This document shows, piece by piece, positions 34,194 to 43,023 of a stretch of 56,544 bases of DNA. Made by a program: the position numbers and the translations under genes. The notes under the pieces were generated by a model. The model saw only the letters and a program-made list of their open reading frames with translations. It ran no database searches and was not told where the DNA came from. Within the stretch, counting starts at the first letter, position 1; each line of letters begins with the position of its first letter. Source of the stretch: Gammaproteobacteria bacterium (GTDB lineage Bacteria > Pseudomonadota > Gammaproteobacteria > Steroidobacterales > Steroidobacteraceae); NCBI GenBank assembly GCA_020851435.1, contig JADZCS010000146.1, positions 1-56,544 on the forward strand, given 5' to 3'.

Positions 34194-36875
34194 ATGAAGG
34201 CCGTCAACGCCCCCAGCACCAGTGACCTCTGCCTCTCCTGCCTGCAGGAGGGCGGCCTGGTGCTCACCGCCAACAGGCGCCTGGCGCGCCTGATTCGCGA
34301 GCGTCATGACGCGCGCCAGCTCGCCTCCGGACTGCGGGTCTGGCCGACCGCCCAGGTCATGCCGCTCGAGAGCTGGCTGGCGGCTACCTGGCAGGAAGCC
34401 GCGACCGCAGCGGGCGACGCGCCGGCTCTGCTGACCGACCTGCAGGCCGTCCAACCCTGGCTGGAAGCCGTCGAGGCCAGCGAGAGCGGTGCTTCCCTGG
34501 CATCGCCTGGCAGCCTCGCCGAGGCCGCCAGACGCGCGTGGCTGGCCTTGCGCCAGCATCATGGCTCGCTGGACGACGTGGCACGGCATCCGCTCACGCC
34601 CGACCAGGCTGCGTTCCTGCACTGGGCCCGCAGCGTCGAGGCCCGGCTTGCCCGCGAGGGCTGGCTCGATCCCGGGCTGGTCACCGACGCGGTGACGGCC
34701 TGCGCATCCCAGGCGGTGTCCGGCGCCCCCATCGTCATCGCGGGCTTCCCGCGGCTTCGGCCCGACCAGCGCGGCCTCGTCGACGCCCTGGTTGCGGCGG
34801 GGCGCAAGGTCGAGATCGCGCCCCTCGCACGGGCGATCGCAACCCGGTACAGCGTAGCGGCCGGCGATGGGGATCTCGAAGTCGGCGCGATGCTCGATTG
34901 GGCGCGCGACCGCCTCGCAGCACATCCCGGTGCGAGGCTGGCCCTGGTCGTGCCTGACCTCGCTGGCTCCCGTGCAAGCCTCGAGCGGCGCCTCGCGGCG
35001 GCGCTGCAGCCGTCCCTGGAGCAGCCGGGAAGCGCGGCCCAGGCGCGTGCCTATGACCTCGCGGGCGGCACGGCGTTGCTCGCGACGGGCATCGTGGCAG
35101 ACGCGCTGGACGTGCTCGCTTGCGTGCGACCGACGATCGAGTTCGAGTGCGTCTCGCGCCTGCTGCGTTCGCCTTACCTTGCGGCGGCGGACCCGGAGCG
35201 CGGCGCACGGCTCAGGCTCGACCTCGATCTGCGCGAGGTCGACGGCCTTGCGGAATGGCCGGCGGCGCAACTCGCGGCGAGGGCACGCGGTGCCGGTGCG
35301 ACGGTTTTCGCCGGCGCGCTGGAGCAGGCACAGGCGAGCCTGCGCGGCGTCCGCGGCAAGCGGCCAGCCGGAGACTGGGCCACTGCCCTGGGCGGCGTGC
35401 TGTCGGGTTTCGGCTGGCCGGGCCCCGGGTCACTCGCCACCGACGAATTCCAGGCCGCACGGGCGTTCCGGGAAGCCCTCGGCGCGCTGGCCTCGCTGCA
35501 GGCGGTCGGACGGCGGCTGGACCTGTCCTCGGCACTCGGCGAACTCAGGCGACTGTGCCAGGCGCCGTTCAAGCCTGAACGAGGCTTCGCCCCCGTAGTC
35601 GTGCTCGACCGACTGGAACCGCCGGGCCTCGAGTTCGACGGCCTCTGGGTTGCAGGGCTCACGTCTTCCGCGTGGCCGCGCAGTGCTTCGCCGCTGCCGC
35701 TGCTGCCGGTCCCGTTGCAGCGCAGCCTCGGCATGCCGGGCGCGACGCCCGAGGCGGCGCAGCTTGACGCCGAGACGACGACGGCCGCCTGGCTCGCGGG
35801 CGCCGGCGAGGTGATCCTCAGCTGGCCCCAGGTGGTCGACGATGCGCGCAGCGAAGTGTCGCCGCTGGTGCCCGTCTCGCAGGCACTCGAGCCGCTGCCG
35901 CCGGTTCCGGATGCCGCGCGCGAGCTCGCGGCGCGCCGCAACGAGCTCATCGCCTGCGCTCCGGGCTCGCGACTGCCGCTGGTGCCTGAGCAGGCCCGCG
36001 GCGGCGCGCGCCTGTTCGAGCTGCAGTCGAAATGTCCGTTCCGCGCCTTCGCCGAACTGCGGCTCGGGGCGCGAGAGTTCGTCGAGCCGGAGCCGGGCGT
36101 CGGCGCTCTCGCGCGCGGTTCGATCCTGCACCGCGCGCTGCAGCTGTTCTGGGACGAGACGCTGGATTCCGCTGCCCTGCAGGCGCTCGACGAAGGCGCG
36201 CGCGAGGCTCGCGTTACGCGCTGCGTGGCGCAGGCCCTCGCGGAGGAACTCGACGGGCGCATCGGTCCACACGGGCTCGCGCTGGAGGCTGCCTGGCAGC
36301 ACAAGGCAATCGCCGCCCTGCTGGAAATTGAAGCAGGGCGGCGTCCGTTCAGGGTGATCGGCCGTGAAGAAAAGCTCGCCGCCGACTTCGCGGGCATTCC
36401 TCTGCGCCTGCGCCTGGACCGCGTCGACGAAGTGGACGGCAAGCTGCTGGTGATTGACTACAAGACCGGCGGAGTGAAGACCTCCGGCTGGGTCGGTCCG
36501 CGCATGGATGCCCCGCAGTTGCCGCTCTATTCGCTGGTTCGTCCGGGTCAGGTCGCCGGGATCGCATTCGCACGCGCAAACCCGCGCGCCGCGAAATTCG
36601 AAGGAGTCAGCGCAGACGCAGACCTGTTGAAGGGCCTGAAGCCCGCAGCCGGTTTCAAGCATGACGGCGAGAAATTGAGCGAGGGGTGGTCGGACCTTCA
36701 GCGACACTGGTGGGCGTGGATGGAACGCCTGGCGAAGGATCACCTCACGGGCCATGCGCAGGTGGATCCCAAGCAGCCGGGTACCTGCGATCACTGCCAC
36801 CTCGACGCGTTGTGCAGGGTCCGCGGCCGCTTCGACGAGGAACTCCCGGAGGAGGGGAGCGGCGATGCGGATTGA
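34194..36875 (+). CDS. AddB-like recombination nuclease (PD-(D/E)XK plus Fe-S cluster)
   Basis: 893 residues. The N-terminal ~550 residues resemble a helicase fold without working motifs, as in AddB/RexB and the related 'probable DNA repair protein' family. The C-terminal nuclease carries LLVIDYKTGG (PD-(D/E)XK core). Four Cys able to bind an iron-sulphur cluster are in place: one in QSKCPFRAF and the CX2CX5C group CDHCHLDALC near the end, the AddB layout. It overlaps the AddA-like gene by 11 bp. The pair would process double-strand ends for RecA loading, in place of RecBCD. Confidence 0.9.
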   Translation: MKAVNAPSTSDLCLSCLQEGGLVLTANRRLARLIRERHDARQLASGLRVWPTAQVMPLESWLAATWQEAATAAGDAPALLTDLQAVQPWLEAVEASESGASLASPGSLAEAARRAWLALRQHHGSLDDVARHPLTPDQAAFLHWARSVEARLAREGWLDPGLVTDAVTACASQAVSGAPIVIAGFPRLRPDQRGLVDALVAAGRKVEIAPLARAIATRYSVAAGDGDLEVGAMLDWARDRLAAHPGARLALVVPDLAGSRASLERRLAAALQPSLEQPGSAAQARAYDLAGGTALLATGIVADALDVLACVRPTIEFECVSRLLRSPYLAAADPERGARLRLDLDLREVDGLAEWPAAQLAARARGAGATVFAGALEQAQASLRGVRGKRPAGDWATALGGVLSGFGWPGPGSLATDEFQAARAFREALGALASLQAVGRRLDLSSALGELRRLCQAPFKPERGFAPVVVLDRLEPPGLEFDGLWVAGLTSSAWPRSASPLPLLPVPLQRSLGMPGATPEAAQLDAETTTAAWLAGAGEVILSWPQVVDDARSEVSPLVPVSQALEPLPPVPDAARELAARRNELIACAPGSRLPLVPEQARGGARLFELQSKCPFRAFAELRLGAREFVEPEPGVGALARGSILHRALQLFWDETLDSAALQALDEGAREARVTRCVAQALAEELDGRIGPHGLALEAAWQHKAIAALLEIEAGRRPFRVIGREEKLAADFAGIPLRLRLDRVDEVDGKLLVIDYKTGGVKTSGWVGPRMDAPQLPLYSLVRPGQVAGIAFARANPRAAKFEGVSADADLLKGLKPAAGFKHDGEKLSEGWSDLQRHWWAWMERLAKDHLTGHAQVDPKQPGTCDHCHLDALCRVRGRFDEELPEEGSGDAD

Positions 36876-39800
36876 AGCCCCAGGTCCGGACCAGCTCGCG
36901 CGCGACACCGCGCTGGACGTGCGCCGTTCGTTCATCGTCCAGGCGCCCGCCGGGTCCGGCAAGACGACCCTGCTGGCACAGCGCTACCTGAAGCTGCTGG
37001 CCGTGGTCGAAAGGCCCGAACAGGTGGTGGCGATCACCTTCACGCGCAAGGCGGCGGCCGAGATGCGTCACCGCGTGTTCGAGGCGCTGCGCGCTGGCGC
37101 CGACGAGCTGCCCGAGGAAGCCGGCAGTGCCGAGCAGGCAACGCACGCGCTCGCGCGCGCGGCGCTGGCGGCAGATGCACGCCACGGCTGGGGATTGCTG
37201 CGGCAGCCGGGGCGACTGCATATCTCCACCATCGACGGACTCAATCACTGGCTCGCAGGGCGCCTGCCGCTGAGCTCCCGCCTGGGCGATGGCGTTGCGA
37301 TCGTCGATGACGCCAGGCCCCTGTACGCCGAGGCTGCGCGGCGATTCGTCGACCGGATCGAGGAAAACGCGGATGTCGGCGAGGCAGTGGCGAGCCTGGC
37401 TCGCCTGCTCGACCACAACCCCGCCCGGCTTGCGGAGCTGCTCACCGACATGCTCGCGCGCCGCGAACTCTGGCTGCCACGAATACTGCATGCCTCCCCC
37501 GACGCCGCGTTGCGCATCGCGATGGAAGGCGTGCTCGAGGCCGCGCTGGCTGACGGGCTGCGGGCGCTGAGCGCGCGACTGCCGCTGGAACTTCTGCGCG
37601 AACTGGCCGACGTCCTGCGTGAGGCGGAGGCCGCTGCGGACGAGCCGCAGGGGTACGGGGCATTGTCGGCGCATGCCGGGCTTCCACCCGCGGATTTCTC
37701 CGGACTGCCGGGTTGGCAGGCGCTGCGGCTGGGTGCGCTGACCGCCACTGGCACGGTGCGCAAGCAGGTGACCAAGTCCCAGGGCTTCCCGCCCGCCCGC
37801 AAGGCGCTCAAGGAGCGCTGCATGGCGCTGCTGGCGGAACTCGCTCTCGATCCCGACGCGGCCGACGCGCTCGCTGCCGTCGACGAGCTGCCCCCGGCGC
37901 GTTACTCGGATGCGGAGTGGCAACTGGTCGAGGCGCTGTGCCGCGCCCTGGTGCCGGCTGCCGTGGAACTCCAGGCCCTGTTCGCGGAACGGGGCTGCAT
38001 GGATCACACGGCAGTCGCTGCGGCGGCGCGGGAGTCGCTGGGCCACGAGGATTCGCCGACCGACCTCGGCCTCGCACTCGACTACCGGATCCAGCACCTG
38101 CTCATCGACGAGTACCAGGACACCTCGCAGTCGCAGGAACGACTGTTGCGGCGCCTGCTGGCCGGCTGGCAGGGCGACCCGTCGCGCACGCTGTTCTGCG
38201 TCGGCGACCCCATGCAGTCGATCTATGCCTTCCGCGAGGCGGACGTGACGCTGTTCCTCGAGGCGCAGACGCGCGGCATCGCGGGCGTCGAAACCCAGCC
38301 TGCCCATCTGTCCGCCAACTTCCGTTCCTGCGACTCGCTCATACGCTGGATCAACGAGGCCTTCTCGCGGCTGTTGCCCGCGCAGGACGACTTCGAACGC
38401 GGCGCTGTGCGCTACACACCCTGCACGGCGACCCGCAGCGACGAGCGCGGGGCAGGCGTCGAGATTCACGCCCTGATCGACCGCGACGCGCGTGCCGAAG
38501 CACTGCACGTCGTCGAACTGGTCGAGAAAGCGCTGCAGGAGATTGCGGAGCTGGAGCGCGACGAGGCAGCTGGCAGGCATCCGCGCGAGGTCGCGCTGCT
38601 GGTGCGCAGTCGCGCGGCATTGCCGGCGATCCTGGTCGCGCTGCGCGAACGCGGCATTCCGTTCCGCGGCGTCGAGCTCGAAGGACTTGCGGAGAGGCGC
38701 GCGGTCGCCGACCTGCTCGCGCTCACGCGCGCGCTCCTGCACGCTTCGGACCGAACGGCGTGGCTGGCGGTGCTGCGCGCGCCGTGGGCCGGCCTGGCCC
38801 TGTCCGACCTCGCCATCGTGGCGGATGGCGATCGCCGGGCACCGATCGTCGACCGTCTCGCCCAGCCGGATGTGGTCGCCGGAATGACGGAGCACGGTCG
38901 ACGCTGTGTTGCTCGTGTGCTGCCAGTGTTGCAGGAATCCGTCCGCGACGTGGGCCGTGCGCCGCTGGGCAGCATCGTCCGTGCAGCGTGGCTGGCCCTC
39001 GGCGGTCCGGCGACGATCGAGGACGACTCGGACCTCGCCAACGCGGAGAGCGTGTTCGATGCGCTGGACCGGCTGGCGGAAGAGGCGGGCACCCGGCCGG
39101 AACCGTCGCAACTGGCGCGGGCGATCGACCAGCTCAAGGCCTCGCCGATCGGCAGCCCCGACGCGCGCGTGGTGGTCATGACGATCCACAAGGCCAAGGG
39201 GCTCGAGTTCGACACCGTTATCCTGCCGGGGCTCGAGCGGCGCGCCGGCGGACCGCAGCGCCAGTTGCTCTACTGGACGAGCCTCGCCGTCGCGCCCGGC
39301 ATGCGCGAACTGATCCTCGCAAGCACGACCGAGCGCGACGCCAGGGGCAAGGCCGAACCGCTCGAACGCTGGATGAAGGGTCTCGACGAGCAACGCCAGG
39401 CCCTGGAACTCGGCAGGCTTGCCTACGTCGCGGCGACCCGTGCGCGCCGCCGCCTGCACCTGGTCGGGTCGGTGGCGACGAAGCTGGCGAAGGACCAGGA
39501 AGAGCCCGTGCTCAAGGCGCCCCCCGGCGGAACGCTGCTGGGCTTCCTGTGGCCGGTCGTAGAGGGAGCATTCGACGCAGCGCTCGCGGCGCGCCTCGCG
39601 GCAGGCAGCCTGACCGAGGCCACTGCCGCGCCGCGCCCTCAGCTGTCGGATGGACAGCAATATCGCCTGCCCGAGGAGTTCGCGCCGCGGGAGGCGGAGT
39701 CGCCTGCGTGGGCCCCGCGCAGGCAGCTGGCCGGCGGCGAGTCAGCGGTGCGGCCGGATTTCGACTGGGCTGGCCAGGTCGCGATCGCCGTTGGCACTGT

Positions 39801-40350
39801 GGTGCACGCTGAGCTGATGCTGCGCGCCGGCAAGGGCTCGGTGCCCGACGCGCCGGGGCGCGCAATCCAGCGCTGGCGTACCGCGCTCGCCGCGGAAGGC
39901 GTGCCGGTGGAGAGGCTCGCAGAGGCCGTCGCGCGAGTCGGGAGCGCCATCGATTCCGTCGACCGCAGCGACTTCGCGAAGCGTCTACTCGACGCATCGC
40001 AACTCGAGTCCGCCAGTGAACTGGCCCTCACCGCCGTCATCGACGGCGAGCTGACCAGCGTGAAGATCGACCGGACATTCGTCGACCACGAGGGCGTGCG
40101 CTGGATCGTCGACTGGAAGACCAGCAGCCACGAGGGTGGCCAGCGCGAGCAATTCCTCGCCAACGAGCTCGAGCGCTACGGGACCCAGCTCGCGCGCTAT
40201 GCGAAGGTCATGCAGTTGTACGACGGACGTCCGCAGCGCGTTGGCCTGTACTTTCCTCTGCTCGACGCGTGGGCGGAGTGGTCGCGCGCTGAGCAGCACG
40301 CCATTGGGTCGTGGGATACAGGGTCCTTCGCGGCGCCGGGCGGCGCCTGA
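36865..40350 (+). CDS. AddA-like UvrD/Rep-type helicase-nuclease
   Basis: 1161 residues. SF1 helicase motifs run in order: Walker A APAGSGKTTLL (residues 27-36), TFTRKAAAEMR, LIDEYQDTSQ (motif II), GDPMQSIYAFREA (III), SANFRS (IV), IHKAKGLEFDTVILP (V) and YVAATRARRRLHL (VI). The C-terminus holds a second nuclease core, WIVDWKTSSHEGG. The ATG at 36865 is preceded by GGAGGAGGGG and lies inside the end of the AddB-like gene. The last codons and the stop fall inside the hairpin repeat that starts at 40313, so the repeat has set the gene's C-terminus. Confidence 0.93.
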   Translation: MRIEAPGPDQLARDTALDVRRSFIVQAPAGSGKTTLLAQRYLKLLAVVERPEQVVAITFTRKAAAEMRHRVFEALRAGADELPEEAGSAEQATHALARAALAADARHGWGLLRQPGRLHISTIDGLNHWLAGRLPLSSRLGDGVAIVDDARPLYAEAARRFVDRIEENADVGEAVASLARLLDHNPARLAELLTDMLARRELWLPRILHASPDAALRIAMEGVLEAALADGLRALSARLPLELLRELADVLREAEAAADEPQGYGALSAHAGLPPADFSGLPGWQALRLGALTATGTVRKQVTKSQGFPPARKALKERCMALLAELALDPDAADALAAVDELPPARYSDAEWQLVEALCRALVPAAVELQALFAERGCMDHTAVAAAARESLGHEDSPTDLGLALDYRIQHLLIDEYQDTSQSQERLLRRLLAGWQGDPSRTLFCVGDPMQSIYAFREADVTLFLEAQTRGIAGVETQPAHLSANFRSCDSLIRWINEAFSRLLPAQDDFERGAVRYTPCTATRSDERGAGVEIHALIDRDARAEALHVVELVEKALQEIAELERDEAAGRHPREVALLVRSRAALPAILVALRERGIPFRGVELEGLAERRAVADLLALTRALLHASDRTAWLAVLRAPWAGLALSDLAIVADGDRRAPIVDRLAQPDVVAGMTEHGRRCVARVLPVLQESVRDVGRAPLGSIVRAAWLALGGPATIEDDSDLANAESVFDALDRLAEEAGTRPEPSQLARAIDQLKASPIGSPDARVVVMTIHKAKGLEFDTVILPGLERRAGGPQRQLLYWTSLAVAPGMRELILASTTERDARGKAEPLERWMKGLDEQRQALELGRLAYVAATRARRRLHLVGSVATKLAKDQEEPVLKAPPGGTLLGFLWPVVEGAFDAALAARLAAGSLTEATAAPRPQLSDGQQYRLPEEFAPREAESPAWAPRRQLAGGESAVRPDFDWAGQVAIAVGTVVHAELMLRAGKGSVPDAPGRAIQRWRTALAAEGVPVERLAEAVARVGSAIDSVDRSDFAKRLLDASQLESASELALTAVIDGELTSVKIDRTFVDHEGVRWIVDWKTSSHEGGQREQFLANELERYGTQLARYAKVMQLYDGRPQRVGLYFPLLDAWAEWSRAEQHAIGSWDTGSFAAPGGA

Positions 40351-40371
40351 TTGCTCCGGACCCTGCATCCC
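40313..40371 (-). repeat. Hairpin repeat element, copy A (inverted; overlaps the end of the AddA-like gene)
   Basis: Arms GGGATACAGGGTCC (40313-40326) and GGACCCTGCATCCC (40358-40371) pair with a single wobble position. Between them lies a conserved core read on the minus strand as GGAGCAATCA, then an inner hairpin GGCGCCG-CC-CGGCGCC. The stop codon of the AddA-like gene (40348-40350) is inside it. Copy B at 40463 has the same core but different arms. Confidence 0.75.
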
Positions 40372-40462
40372 GCGCCCCACTGGCGTGCGGCACGCCGCGG
40401 CCGCTTCGGGGCTGCCGACCAGAGGGAGTGCTTCGTCTGGAGGCCGCAGTCGCAGCGCAGTG

Positions 40463-40538
40463 GCGGCGTGAGAGGGTTGGTCCGCAGCAATCAGACGCCG
40501 TCCGGCGTCGCGGAGGACCAACCCTCTCACGACGCCGC
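40463..40538 (+). repeat. Hairpin repeat element, copy B
   Basis: Outer arms GTGAGAGGGTTGGTCC and GGACCAACCCTCTCAC (40468-40483 and 40515-40530) are exactly complementary, extended by GGCGGC / GCCGC outside. The core is GCAGCAATCA followed by the inner hairpin GACGCCG-TC-CGGCGTC. Relative to copy A the bulge AGCAATCAG is unchanged while paired bases change together, for example inner A-T here against G-C in copy A. The rest of the 40351-40566 gap has smaller hairpins (GGCGTG-CGG-CACGCC at 40382) and no gene. Confidence 0.75.
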
Positions 40539-40566
40539 TGCGCGTGATCGCGCGAGTTCCTAAACG

Positions 40567-41334
40567 CTAAAGCGTCCCTTCAATCGCGAACGGACGCCGG
40601 CCCGCGGAGTCCGGCTCGCCCAGGAACGACAGGACCCGCAGGAAACGCTCGTCCGCGCCCGGTCCGGGCGCTATATCGCCCTGCAGCAGATAGCTGCGAT
40701 CAGGCTTCAGGGAGATCGTGCCGCGAACCCGGAATGGGCCGCCGAGGTCACGGATGCGCCCGCTCAGGGCATTGCTGCCGACTTCGCCTTCGCCCAGCGT
40801 GAGTTCGTAGTTGCCGATTTCGAGGCCGCGCGCACCGGGCGCGCGCAGCCCGCGGAACACGGCGCCGCCGCTGATCGCCACGGGCCAGCCCCTGGCCAGC
40901 CGCAGGCGTTCGATCGACAGATCCGCGTTACCGGTCCAGCCGGGAGCGGCGATGCCTTCGCCGAGCATGGCCACTGGCAGTGAACCGTGCGCATCTTCGA
41001 TGTCGACCAGGTCGCCGCGTTGCGCGGTGACGACGGCGTCGAGCCGGCCGTCCACGCGCTCGAGCGCAATTTCGCAACGCAGGCGGCCGGACAACAAGGG
41101 CAGAAACTTGCAGTTCCAGCGCACGCTGCCGAGTTCGCGCCGCTGGAAGATCACGCGCTCCGCGTTGCCCGACCACACGGAGCCCGACAGGCCGGCCATC
41201 TGCACCGTGGGCGGCAGGAAACGGACCATCAGGGAGGCCGGCAGCGTCGCCACGAGCAGCGCGACGAAGGCCAGCACGCCGAGGGCGACGAGAATCCAGA
41301 GCCGGCGCGGGCCGGCGGAACCGGTGGTAGCCAA
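40567..41334 (-). CDS. gspN: Type II secretion system protein N
   Basis: 255 residues, usual for GspN, an inner-membrane accessory of the type II secretion system. One N-terminal transmembrane helix (LWILVALGVLAFVALLVATLPAS) is followed by a periplasmic beta-rich domain with LSGSVWSGNAERV and RLRCEIALERVDGRL. It ends the minus-strand gsp operon, three bases after gspM. Its C-terminus is next to the hairpin repeat region. Confidence 0.9.
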   Translation of the reverse strand: MATTGSAGPRRLWILVALGVLAFVALLVATLPASLMVRFLPPTVQMAGLSGSVWSGNAERVIFQRRELGSVRWNCKFLPLLSGRLRCEIALERVDGRLDAVVTAQRGDLVDIEDAHGSLPVAMLGEGIAAPGWTGNADLSIERLRLARGWPVAISGGAVFRGLRAPGARGLEIGNYELTLGEGEVGSNALSGRIRDLGGPFRVRGTISLKPDRSYLLQGDIAPGPGADERFLRVLSFLGEPDSAGRRPFAIEGTL

Positions 41335-41337
41335 GGG

Positions 41338-41808
41338 CTAGCCGCGGCTGAGGGTGAGGGTGACGTTGACCACGCCGATGGCTTCGGTGCGGTCGATCAC
41401 CGCGCCGCCGATGGTCACGCCGAGTTCCTGCTGCAGCCGGGTCATCCAGGCGACGACGGCGTCGAACTGTGCGCCCTCGAAGCGCACCTCGAGCGCGCCG
41501 TTGTCGCGCGGGGTTGCGCCCGTGAGAGCCTGGCCGAGGCCCGCCTCGCGCGCCGTGCGGTCGACGACGACGGCCAGCGCCTCGTTGGCGTTGACGCCGG
41601 CTGGCAGCGACTGCACGCGCGGCGCGACCGACTGCAACCAGGCGAGGTCTGCTGACTTGCGCGCGACGCGCTCACGGCTGGCGCTGACGCTGAAGGCGAG
41701 GGCGACGACCAGGCCCGCGACCAGCAGCACTGCGCCGATGGGTGCGCCGATCGTCACTGCGCGGCGGTCGCGCGCGGGCAATCCGAGGTACCAGTCGCGA
41801 AGGATCAT
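41338..41808 (-). CDS. gspM: Type II secretion system protein M
   Basis: 156 residues. GspM is a bitopic inner-membrane protein that binds GspL and links the assembly platform to the pseudopilus. Here residues 1-20 (ILRDWYLGLPARDRRAVT) are cytoplasmic, 21-43 a membrane helix (GAVLLVAGLVVALAFSVS) and the rest a periplasmic ferredoxin-like domain (GALEVRFEGAQFDAVVAWM). It overlaps gspL by four bases (ATGA). Confidence 0.93.
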   Translation of the reverse strand: MILRDWYLGLPARDRRAVTIGAPIGAVLLVAGLVVALAFSVSASRERVARKSADLAWLQSVAPRVQSLPAGVNANEALAVVVDRTAREAGLGQALTGATPRDNGALEVRFEGAQFDAVVAWMTRLQQELGVTIGGAVIDRTEAIGVVNVTLTLSRG

Positions 41809-43019
41809 GTCGGGCCCATGGCGCGTACGAGCACGCGTCCTTCGACGTTGGCGTCCGCGGCAGCGGTCGATTGAACCTGTGCGCTCAGCCCGCGCTGGCC
41901 CAGCATCTGCGACAGGCCAGCGATGGCTTCGGCGTTTGGAGCGACGACCGTCAGGTCCATGTCGCTACCGGCCCAGGCCAGGCGCTTGACGATGAGGCCG
42001 CCCTGCGAGGACATGGCGCCGCCCAGGGCCGCGAGCCGGTGAAGCATGGTGTCGCTGCCCGTGGTGCCCGCGGCGGCGAGTCGCTGCGACACCTGGGCGC
42101 GCACGTCGACGATGCGGGTCACGTCGGGCATCAGTGCGTGGAAGGTCTGCTCGATCGAGGCGTCGACACGCCTTTCCTCGGCACGCAGGCTGAACAGCTG
42201 CCAGGTCTGGGCGCCGACGTGCAGCAGCAGCAGGCCGGCCGCCAGCGCAGCCGGAACGCGCCAGCGCCTGATGTCCCCGAGCAGGCCGGTCGTGGGCGCG
42301 TAGGCCCCCTGCAGCAGCGACAGCGGCTGTGATGCGACAGCCTGCGCCGCGAGCAGCGGCAGCGCGCCGTCGGGCAGCAGTTGCATGTCGAGGCTGCCGG
42401 TGACCTCGCGCAGCACGTCGATGACCTCGCGGGAGGCCTCCCAGTCCTGCTGGGCGACGAACAGCTGCAGGTGGCGGTCCTCGCCCTCGAAGCCACACAG
42501 CGCGAAGGCCTCGGTGAGGGGCTCGGCATCCAGCGAGTACGCAACCTGCCCGGGTGCGCGGACGGTGAGGCGGGAGTTTTCGAGCACCACCACGATCTTG
42601 CCGGGGTTGTCCGGCAGGCACAGCGGCTCGGGGACCAGCGCCTCGATCTTGAGGCCGGCGGCGGCGAGCTGGGCGCGCCAGGAATCCATGCGCTCGCGCG
42701 CGACCGCTGCCACCGGCGTGCCGGCGCGGTCGCCGCGCTTGCCGATCGCGAAATGAAAGTCCTCGATGTCGCCGGCGAGGGTTTCCTCGAGTGCGAACGG
42801 CACGATCTGCGCGAGGCGGCCCGAGGACTTCACGGGCAGCTCGGGTTCGGCGAGCGTGACGTCCGACGACGGGGCGATCGCGATGATGCGGCGTTCGGTG
42901 GCGAGCGGAGCAGCGTCGGCGAGGTCGCCGGTGCCGACCGGGCCCAGTCGCGCGCCAGTGGCGTCGACGACGACCCAGGAGGGAGGCTCGGACAGGCGCA
43001 GGACCAGGAATTGGGTCAT
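41805..43019 (-). CDS. gspL: Type II secretion system protein L
   Basis: 404 residues from ATG 43019. GspL joins the GspE ATPase to the inner membrane. The cytoplasmic actin-like domain covers ~1-230 (LVLRLSEPPSWVVVDATG, IVPFALEETLAGDIEDFHFAIG), a membrane helix follows near residue 255 (VPAALAAGLLLLHVGAQTW), and the periplasmic domain ends with LIVKRLAWAGSDMDLTVV. A longer frame upstream would run into gspK and is rejected. Confidence 0.95.
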   Translation of the reverse strand: MTQFLVLRLSEPPSWVVVDATGARLGPVGTGDLADAAPLATERRIIAIAPSSDVTLAEPELPVKSSGRLAQIVPFALEETLAGDIEDFHFAIGKRGDRAGTPVAAVARERMDSWRAQLAAAGLKIEALVPEPLCLPDNPGKIVVVLENSRLTVRAPGQVAYSLDAEPLTEAFALCGFEGEDRHLQLFVAQQDWEASREVIDVLREVTGSLDMQLLPDGALPLLAAQAVASQPLSLLQGAYAPTTGLLGDIRRWRVPAALAAGLLLLHVGAQTWQLFSLRAEERRVDASIEQTFHALMPDVTRIVDVRAQVSQRLAAAGTTGSDTMLHRLAALGGAMSSQGGLIVKRLAWAGSDMDLTVVAPNAEAIAGLSQMLGQRGLSAQVQSTAAADANVEGRVLVRAMGPT

Positions 43020-43023
43020 CGTC

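Noticed and set aside
36745-39660. A 971-residue minus-strand frame opposite the AddA-like gene
   Set aside because: Arg/Gly/Ala-rich shadow typical of high-GC genes; the plus strand carries all SF1 helicase motifs.
40313-40538. Integron attC site
   Set aside because: The core-site consensus (RYYYAAC/GTTRRRY) is not present and no integrase or cassette genes flank it.
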